Origin: Granulicella sapmiensis | GTDB taxonomy: Bacteria; Acidobacteriota; Terriglobia; Terriglobales; Acidobacteriaceae | Assembly: GCA_026225395.1 (NCBI GenBank) | Contig: JAMFSR010000020.1 | Location: 1 to 59,271 of the forward strand | Reading direction: 5' to 3' | Length of the DNA: 59,271 nt | Shown: positions 53,769-59,271 of the stretch, in pieces | Position numbering within the stretch: position 1 is the stretch's first letter | Layout: each line of letters opens with the position of its first letter | Notes under the pieces: generated by a model | Told to the model about the DNA's origin: nothing | The model's database searches: none | The model's input: the letters and a program-made list of their open reading frames with translations, nothing else | Program-made: the position numbers and the translations under genes

Positions 53769-53929
53769 GCTAACTCCTTCAATACAAGAGATGAGACGCG
53801 GAGACCACAGGCACTGGTCTACGTCCACTTGTCTTTGCAGCTCCTGAACCGAAATTTGTGGCATATGCAGTTCAACGATGCTCGTACGCGATTGGCCCCG
53901 GCCGGTTATCAGTCGCGAGCTGGCCCCGG

Positions 53930-54238
53930 TTACTCTTTTACGAAAGTCACGGTGATAGTATCGGCCGCCAGTGAACCATCAACAGTGATCTTCTTTCCGG
54001 CGAAGGAACTGATCTTTTCCGGATTGGAAACGGAGTACACTTTGCTCCCAACGATCAACACCGCAGGTGAGCCACCCTTGATGCACTTGTCAGCGCACGC
54101 AGCATGATCGGCACTGGAAGCCTTGGCTGGATTCTTGGCACACATCGCATCAGAGACCACCCCGGTAAAAGACTCCGCAAACGCGCTGCCGGTGGCAAAT
54201 GAGACGGTGAGGACTGTGAGAGCGAGGAGCTTTTTCAC
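53930..54238 (-). CDS. Small secreted protein (102 aa)
   Basis: GTG start 54238 with GGAGG six bases away. Signal peptide (LLALTVLTVSFATGSAFA) then FTGVVSDAMCAKNPAKASSA, HAACADKCIKGGSPAVLI and a beta-rich end. This MCxK/CAxxCI layout is common in small exported acidobacterial proteins. No enzyme motif. Confidence 0.68.
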   Translation of the reverse strand: MKKLLALTVLTVSFATGSAFAESFTGVVSDAMCAKNPAKASSADHAACADKCIKGGSPAVLIVGSKVYSVSNPEKISSFAGKKITVDGSLAADTITVTFVKE

Positions 54239-54353
54239 GTGCAACCTCCAGGGATGTAGCGCAATTCTCGTATTATAGCCCGGCCATGTGCATTACAGCT
54301 CTGCGCCTGAAGTTGTAGACCCTCAAATTTACGTGTTTCCCTAAGTACGGCGG

Positions 54354-54935
54354 TCAAGGGGCCATAAGAGCAGGCGCAGCCGTGGGCGACTGGCCGGATT
54401 GCACTGTAAGAAGAAGCTTCGCCACCGGATAGCCCGCCGCCGCAGCCTGTGATTCAATCTGCGCAAGAACATCGGGCGTAAGCGTGGGAGATTTGGAGTA
54501 AATCCAAAGGTTCTTGTGGTTCGGGCTGCCCAGCAGATACCACCCATAGTCCGGCCCAAGGGCAATTACCCAATACTTCGCCGTAAACGGCCAGAAAGCG
54601 CCAACCTTAAGGTGGCCGTCGGTTGGGGTCTTCTTATTTTGCGGTTTTGCCGTGGAATTGTGGACATTTACGTAGGCGGACTTAGTCTTGCAGGAGTCGA
54701 CCCACTCGAGCGTATTGGGCTTGTCTCCGCGTGCATCGAGCTGAAAAGCATCGCCAATACAGGTCTTTTCGCGTTTGTCGGGTAGATGCGCGATCTCGTA
54801 CCAGACGCCTTTCATCTGGTCGTCGTCGAGGTGGGGAACGGCGGTAGGTGCCTGTGCTAAAACAGACGGCTGGCAGGCTAAGGCTAGGCCTGTCAGCGTT
54901 ATAGCTATCATTCCCCTTAAAAACCGCCTGTCCAT
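54354..54935 (-). CDS. blc: Lipocalin-like protein
   Basis: 193 residues with a signal peptide; a Cys at 21 (LALACQP) could make it a lipoprotein. The lipocalin signature is MKGVWYEIAHLPDKREK and the later strand pair YWVIALGPDYGWYLLG and LWIYSKSPTLT match Blc. Blc-type lipocalins bind lipids at the outer membrane. Confidence 0.85.
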   Translation of the reverse strand: MDRRFLRGMIAITLTGLALACQPSVLAQAPTAVPHLDDDQMKGVWYEIAHLPDKREKTCIGDAFQLDARGDKPNTLEWVDSCKTKSAYVNVHNSTAKPQNKKTPTDGHLKVGAFWPFTAKYWVIALGPDYGWYLLGSPNHKNLWIYSKSPTLTPDVLAQIESQAAAAGYPVAKLLLTVQSGQSPTAAPALMAP

Positions 54936-54985
54936 ACTCGTCCCTCCACGATGCTGGTTGTGTGATGCAGAGAGACGGGGCTAAG

Positions 54986-55429
54986 TTATTTGTTTTTGAG
55001 GACTTGGCCGCGAACTTCGCCGCCGGGGTTCGCTGCGGTGTGGATGTTGAAGTAGTACTTTTCGTCCAAGAGGTCTTTGGCTTGTTCGGGCGTAAGTGTT
55101 GCAGTTCCTTCAATTGGGCTGGAAATGGGGTCCATTTTTACGAAGATCTGGGGTTTGGCGTTGGTGGTTTCTGAGGCGGGGCCGTGGAAGTGTGCGGCAA
55201 CGGCGGGGCCGCTAAGTTCACTGTATTCAATGTGATAGGTGAAGAGGAGGGTGTCGGTATCGTAGGTGGCTGTGAGTTTGCCGTGGCCGGCGCCTTCTTT
55301 TGCGGGGACTTCCCAAGCGGTTTTGAGGGTGGCGTGGAACTTTACGACCTCCGCATGTGCGGCAATAGAAAGAGTTACGAGCGCGGAGGCAACAGCGATC
55401 GAACGGAGCAGGGTGGTCAGCTTTTTCAT
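54986..55429 (-). CDS. CHRD-domain secreted protein
   Basis: 147 residues from ATG 55429, with AAGGAG upstream. Signal peptide (SIAVASALVTLSIAAHA), then the CHRD domain: WEVPAKEGAGHGKLTATYD, AVAAHFHGPAS and YYFNIHTAANPGGEVRGQV. CHRD domains are found in exported proteins of unclear role. Tandem repeats lie in its upstream region. Confidence 0.88.
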   Translation of the reverse strand: MKKLTTLLRSIAVASALVTLSIAAHAEVVKFHATLKTAWEVPAKEGAGHGKLTATYDTDTLLFTYHIEYSELSGPAVAAHFHGPASETTNAKPQIFVKMDPISSPIEGTATLTPEQAKDLLDEKYYFNIHTAANPGGEVRGQVLKNK

Positions 55430-55477
55430 GGATCTCCTTAGCGCGCCGAGGTGCGTAGGTCGTATCGTAGCCCAAAT

Positions 55478-55540
55478 CACCACGTTTTTTGGTGACATTT
55501 TTGTGGAGGTTTGTGGTGAGTTGTGGTGCGTTTGTGGTGG
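55478..55540. repeat. 10-bp tandem repeats and a CACC/GGTG palindrome
   Basis: Four head-to-tail units TTGTGGAGGT, TTGTGGTGAG, TTGTGGTGCG, (T)TTGTGGTGG at 55501-55540, about one helical turn each. Beside them CACCACGTTTTTTGGTG at 55478-55494 can form a hairpin. Upstream of the minus-strand CHRD gene, so possibly a cooperative protein-binding site. Confidence 0.6.
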
Positions 55541-55610
55541 CGACGATGTCCAGCAAACTTGACATCCTGGGGGTTGAGATAAGTCGTGTAGCGACTAAGC
55601 TTCGAGCCAG

Positions 55611-56051
55611 TTAGCGGATGAGGAAGACGCGGTAGTTGGTTAGGAGCAGGACGGCGAGGCCGATGATGCCCATGATCAGGGTGGTGCGTTTGGCGGGGGC
55701 GAAGTCGGGGTCGGTGGTTTGGATTTTGCTGTACTTGATGAACCAGCGGACTGCCATGACGGGGATGGCGATGCGGAGGAACCAGAAGCCGACCAGACCG
55801 GCCAAGCCGAGGAATGGGACGAACTGGAGGAAGAAGAACGGGATGAGAAGGCCCGTCATGATCTTGAGGTAGCTGGCGTCGCTGCAGGCTTGATTGATTT
55901 TGCTGAGAGTGTTGGCGGCGGACTCGGCGGCGAGTGCGTCGACCGGTGCGGAGCAGAAGGGGCACTGCTGCATGGAGGTGTTGATGGTCTGGTTGCAGCT
56001 GGGGCACTCGAAGACGCGGATTTCTCGGGAGAAGGATGTGCTCGCGGACAT
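55611..56051 (-). CDS. Zinc-ribbon membrane protein (146 aa)
   Basis: ATG 56051 with AAGG upstream. N-terminal zinc ribbon ECPSCNQTINTSMQQCPFC, a short helical linker, then three membrane helices (GLLIPFFFLQFVPFLGL, GLVGFWFLRIAIPVMAV, LIMGIIGLAVLLLTNY). Similar in plan to the double-ribbon protein at 48617-49162. Role unknown. Confidence 0.7.
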   Translation of the reverse strand: MSASTSFSREIRVFECPSCNQTINTSMQQCPFCSAPVDALAAESAANTLSKINQACSDASYLKIMTGLLIPFFFLQFVPFLGLAGLVGFWFLRIAIPVMAVRWFIKYSKIQTTDPDFAPAKRTTLIMGIIGLAVLLLTNYRVFLIR

Positions 56052-56187
56052 GGACCTTGCCTCGGTTGTTTGTGGGTAGGCTAGCACGGGGTTTAGGGGC
56101 TGTGTCAGGGAAAGCAATTCAGTCGTTGCGCTTTGCTGCACTCCGGCCCGCGGCAGCGTGGTGGCGTCTGGCGACGCGGGTTTGTTG

Positions 56188-56204
56188 GCGGGGCTGAAGC
56201 CCTG
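56188..56204. repeat. REP-like hairpin
   Basis: GCGGGGCTGAAGCCCTGC, the same class as the other REP hairpins, in reverse sense. Confidence 0.5.
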
Positions 56205-56247
56205 CCCTATCGGGTGGTGGATGTCCGCGGTGTTGCGGAGCGATGTG

Positions 56248-56298
56248 CGGTTGGTAACCCCATTCATCCGCAGAGAACGCGAATGAATGGGGCACCCG
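56248..56298. repeat. Flanking hairpin repeat, left copy
   Basis: GCGGTTGGTAACCCCATTCA, continuing through a 10-bp stem CCCCATTCAT/ATGAATGGGG. About 42 of 51 bases match the copy at 59138-59188 in direct orientation. The two bracket the three-gene operon exactly. Confidence 0.75.
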
Positions 56299-56302
56299 GC
56301 TT

Positions 56303-57160
56303 TTAGATTTTGGCTTTCTTAATCATCGCGATTACATCGGCTAAGTTGTCTCCGGCCTCCTCAAAACGGGTGCGAAGCTTCCGATCGCGCTCAGCACGAG
56401 CCTTCGGCGTGGCGGGGTGGTTCCCCTCATTCCGGGGCTTCGTTTGGGCTATTAGCCCCGCCCAAATTGCTGGTTGAACTTTCGGAAATATTGTATTGAA
56501 CGTGGGTTCGTTAAAAATCGCGTACGCAATGCCATACCAAGCGTCCTTGTCAAAATTAGGAGTCTTCGCCTGCCAAGCAGCTATGCGACCCTTTTTATGC
56601 AGACGTTTTGCGAGATCGCGCGTCACCTCTTCCAGAACCTCGTGGATATTGGCGCATCCCTTCACAGGATCGCCTTGCAAATAGGTTTGCTGTGCGCGCG
56701 AAAGGCGGTCCTTATATTTACCTGGGTATCTCTTGATATCTAATCGCCGGACATCTGCTAGCGTTAGAGCTAGGGGCTCTGAAAGTATTGTTATTTCTCC
56801 CGATTGTTTTACGCTCAACACACCAACGCCATTGGCGCGAGCTTGACGGAGTTGTTGAGGAAACTCTGGGGACTCGCTCCCTTCAACATGCGCTACATAT
56901 AGCCGAACTGGAAGTTGAGCTGTCTTGCATCGTGAAACTAGGCGTTCGACCGAGGCCGGATAACATGCGTCTTCCTGAACTTCAACGCAGATGATCGTAT
57001 TGTCGGAGGCTTTCGCATGTAGCGTTGGTCGTGGGACATCATCGGCCAGCTGTTCTTCAATTTTTATGGAGGTCACTCCATGGGCGTCTTTCAAAAATCC
57101 TTGAGCCGCGTCAGCGGTCTTCCAAAGCGATTTCGATAGCACTTTATATCGATTCGCCAT
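56303..57160 (-). CDS. Unrecognised protein of a Dam/ParB cassette (285 aa)
   Basis: ATG 57160 overlaps the ParB-like stop (TGATG), GAGG upstream. The N-terminal 120 residues look like a nuclease-type fold with CVEVQED and a second strand (RLYVAHVEGS), but no clear Lys. Middle: KYKDRLSRAQQTYLQGDP then CANIHEVLEEVTRDLAKRL, a helical stretch like HEPN-type proteins. Its terminus is highly charged. I do not know the family; effector of the cassette is inference. Confidence 0.6.
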   Translation of the reverse strand: MANRYKVLSKSLWKTADAAQGFLKDAHGVTSIKIEEQLADDVPRPTLHAKASDNTIICVEVQEDACYPASVERLVSRCKTAQLPVRLYVAHVEGSESPEFPQQLRQARANGVGVLSVKQSGEITILSEPLALTLADVRRLDIKRYPGKYKDRLSRAQQTYLQGDPVKGCANIHEVLEEVTRDLAKRLHKKGRIAAWQAKTPNFDKDAWYGIAYAIFNEPTFNTIFPKVQPAIWAGLIAQTKPRNEGNHPATPKARAERDRKLRTRFEEAGDNLADVIAMIKKAKI

Positions 57161-58110
57161 CAGATGTCCCTCAACAGACGAGATATCCGCGCGCGAAGTT
57201 CCTTAAGTGCCGCGACAACATCGGGCTCGAGTTCGCTTGGGTCGATGTCTTCTAGACGGATGAGTACCTGCTGCACCCTGCTCTGCAAATCCTTTTCGGA
57301 GTAAGCGCCCGCTACAGTCTGCTCAAAGGCAGATTCAATAGAAAAGGAATTCATTGAAAATACTTTTTTTAGGGCTACCAGTGCGGCCTTGGGGTCTGCG
57401 CTTACGTACTCGGCCTTTGCAATTTTTGGTAGATATCGCAGATCAACTAGATCTTTAATCGTTTCGTTTTTGTACTTTGCGATCAGGACATCCCTGGTCT
57501 CATTCTTGTCGTCGAATGCGGCCGGCATTGTGCGCTCCACAGTCTTAAGCGCGCGCTCCATCTCAATAAAGAAGTCTTCAGTCAGTTTCTGCTGAGACTT
57601 TGGTTTGGCCAGTTCTTCAAGAAGGAGTTCCCTGTACATCTCGGGTAGGTCGATTAGTAGTTTGCATCTTCTAATAACTGACCGCGTCAGACCTGTCTTA
57701 CGAACTATCTCCGCTTCAGTCGGATAATGCTTCAACTCCTTCTCTAATAGCCTCAACACCTCTGGCAACTTTACGGCGATAGTGAGCAAGTCCCACTGTT
57801 CGCGTAAAGCGTGAATGTTGAACATTAGGAGGACATTCGTTAGCCTCGTTGGCTCATCTTGCACAAGAGCAGGCACTGTCCTTAAGTTAAGCTTCAGGGC
57901 ACAGCGCCAGCGTCTCTCACCATCGATCAGGATATATCGCCCTTTTCGGCGAAATACATTGATTGGGACCTGAATCCCCAAGTCAGCAATGGAACTCTGT
58001 AGTGTTTCAAGCTCTCTTGGTCGGAAATAGAGACGCGGATTCTCTGGGTTGCGATCTATACGATCAACCGGGACTTCCATCAGCTCTGCGTTAGAGGCGT
58101 CCGTATGCAT
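57160..58110 (-). CDS. ParB-like nuclease-domain protein
   Basis: 316 residues. ParB/Srx domain: MEVPVDRIDRNPENPRLYF, LETLQSSIADLGIQVPINVF and the catalytic-type box IDGERRWRCALKL, then a helix-turn-helix (PTEAEIVRKTGLTRSVIRRC). Chromosomal ParB would sit with parA; here it lies with a methyltransferase. AAGG is six bases before the ATG. One base separates it from the Dam gene. Confidence 0.78.
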   Translation of the reverse strand: MHTDASNAELMEVPVDRIDRNPENPRLYFRPRELETLQSSIADLGIQVPINVFRRKGRYILIDGERRWRCALKLNLRTVPALVQDEPTRLTNVLLMFNIHALREQWDLLTIAVKLPEVLRLLEKELKHYPTEAEIVRKTGLTRSVIRRCKLLIDLPEMYRELLLEELAKPKSQQKLTEDFFIEMERALKTVERTMPAAFDDKNETRDVLIAKYKNETIKDLVDLRYLPKIAKAEYVSADPKAALVALKKVFSMNSFSIESAFEQTVAGAYSEKDLQSRVQQVLIRLEDIDPSELEPDVVAALKELRARISRLLRDI

Positions 58111-58111
58111 G

Positions 58112-58909
58112 TCAGGCCTTTACCAAATTTGTTGCCAGCAACTCAGTACAGGTTCTACGGTGTGCCGAAAAACCTGCAATGTTGCGCCTTATGGTCCACT
58201 TTTTTGGCTTCCATCGCTCCAAAAGCTGTCGGGATTCTTCGCAATCAATATAGGTGATAGCAAAACCGATCCCACGCTTACTAAGGCGAATTAAGGACTT
58301 TTCGAGCCGATCTAAGTCTTTGGTCGCGAAGGAATCGGGCAAGTACTCGGAAAAAGAAGGCTTGCTGCGCGTCACGTAGGGAGGATCTAGAAAGACAAAA
58401 TCTCCTGGGCAGGTAGATTCGAGAGTTTCTTCGAAATCCCCATGAACGATCTTGGCGCGCCTCAGAAGGGTAGCAGCGCTTTTGAGCAGATTGGTATCTA
58501 CAGTTATTGTCTTGTGTCGACCATAGGGCACATTGAATTTGCCAGCGCGGTTAGTTCGATAGAGACCGTTGAAACAGAGTTTGTTCAAGACAAAGAAGCG
58601 TGCCGCTGCGTGCGCGCCGGTCAACTGTGAGGGATCTTGATCGCGAAGGGCGTAGTAGGAATCACTATCGGTTCCTAACTTCGCCATTTCTCTTAATACG
58701 GCTGCGGAATTGTCACGAAGCTGACGCAAGGCGCCAGTCAGCTCACCGTTCAAGTCTCCCAATATGGCTTCTTGGGGTTCGAGTGCAAAAAACAAAGAAG
58801 CAGAACCCGCAAACGGCTCGACATACCGTCCAGATAGGTTTTTACCCATGGGCAACAAAGCGCCGAGCATCTGACGTTTGCTACCCGCCCAACGTATAGG
58901 TGAGTTCAT
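58112..58909 (-). CDS. Dam-like N6-adenine DNA methyltransferase
   Basis: 265 residues. Opening IRWAGSKRQMLGALLP, SAM motif VEPFAGSASLFF, catalytic DPPY in FVFLDPPYVTRSK (near residue 171), and NKLCFNGLYRTNRAGKFNVP between them: the D12-class (Dam) layout. Target is probably GATC or similar, not provable here. First gene of the cassette; no strong ribosome site seen. Confidence 0.87.
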   Translation of the reverse strand: MNSPIRWAGSKRQMLGALLPMGKNLSGRYVEPFAGSASLFFALEPQEAILGDLNGELTGALRQLRDNSAAVLREMAKLGTDSDSYYALRDQDPSQLTGAHAAARFFVLNKLCFNGLYRTNRAGKFNVPYGRHKTITVDTNLLKSAATLLRRAKIVHGDFEETLESTCPGDFVFLDPPYVTRSKPSFSEYLPDSFATKDLDRLEKSLIRLSKRGIGFAITYIDCEESRQLLERWKPKKWTIRRNIAGFSAHRRTCTELLATNLVKA

Positions 58910-59137
58910 TCAACTAGCAGTATTCGCTTTCTCTGATTAACTGCAGGTGTCGCTAAGAGTTACGAGGAATACTACTCCACTGTCACACTCTTCGCCAGGT
59001 TTCTTGACTGGTCGACCTCGCAGCCTCTTCTTACGACTATATGGTAGGTAAGGAGTTAGAGGGAATTGCTTCGAGATGGCTAGCTTCCACTTGCCGATAT
59101 CGGGTGAGATCAGTCGGTGGCAGTATCGTTGCGCGTG

Positions 59138-59188
59138 GCGGCTGGTAACCTCACTCATCCGCAAGGAACGCGGATGAATGGGGTGTGC
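59138..59188. repeat. Flanking hairpin repeat, right copy
   Basis: Direct-orientation partner of 56248-56298 (GCGGCTGGTAACCTCACTCA, then CGGATGAATGGGG). The rest of 58910-59271 shows no supported gene and becomes G-rich at the end. Confidence 0.75.
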
Positions 59189-59271
59189 GGAGTGGGATTT
59201 TGATGAAGCGGCGGGCGGGGTGGGCTTGAGTGGGGCTGGGTTGTGGGGGTGCGGGCTTTCTTGCTTGCCCC

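Noticed and set aside
58937..59164. 75-codon minus-strand frame
   Set aside because: No ribosome site or motif, and it runs into the flanking repeat.
1..59271. CRISPR array
   Set aside because: No regularly spaced direct repeats of suitable length were seen.

Overview
This window looks like a piece of an Acidobacteriota chromosome (probably class Terriglobia). That is inferred from the GC-rich, C-ending codons, the REP-type repeats and the kinds of secreted proteins; no 16S gene is present to prove it. It has two parts, split at a tRNA-Ala(GGC) gene at 34171-34246.

Part one (1 to about 34170) is most of an integrative and conjugative element. A tyrosine recombinase and an excisionase-like protein sit directly against the 3' end of the tRNA, so one end of the element is here; the other end lies beyond base 1. 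Reading leftward from 31086 is a P-type type IV secretion operon (VirB2, 3, 4, 9, 10, small proteins, 5, 6, 8, 11), then single-strand-binding protein, RepB-type primase, two small relaxosome-like proteins, the VirD4 coupling protein and a MobF/TrwC relaxase-helicase. A LysR regulator lies between the transfer operon and the integrase. Cargo follows in 1-12720. One block (5497-12720, minus strand) looks like a DNA-modification/defence island: a large N6-adenine DNA methyltransferase coupled by a GTGA overlap to a PD-(D/E)XK-like protein, a MerR-like regulator, and two further nuclease-like proteins. The other block (1-5397) is the most unusual: two diverged copies of a roughly 230-nt element that folds into the same set of helices with compensatory base changes (a strong structured-RNA candidate), two paralogous HExxH proteins each preceded by a small open frame, an HD-GYP phosphodiesterase, a KhpA-like KH RNA-binding protein, and a truncated ardC.

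Part two (34247-59271) is ordinary chromosome: glutaminyl cyclase, two ECF sigma operons, RNase III followed by two type I signal peptidases, AsmA, a peptidase-MA-like protein with an altered active site, RlmB, a LytTR response regulator, and secreted or envelope proteins (lipocalin, CHRD, beta-barrel). Repeats are dense: an intact REP-associated tyrosine transposase unit, solitary REPs, a hairpin repeat of a second class, and decayed genes (51928-52687 and 50455-50667).

At the right end, a three-gene minus-strand operon (Dam-like methyltransferase, ParB-like protein, 285-aa unknown) of visibly lower GC lies between two near-identical 51-bp hairpin repeats in direct orientation, suggesting a recently acquired defence-like cassette.
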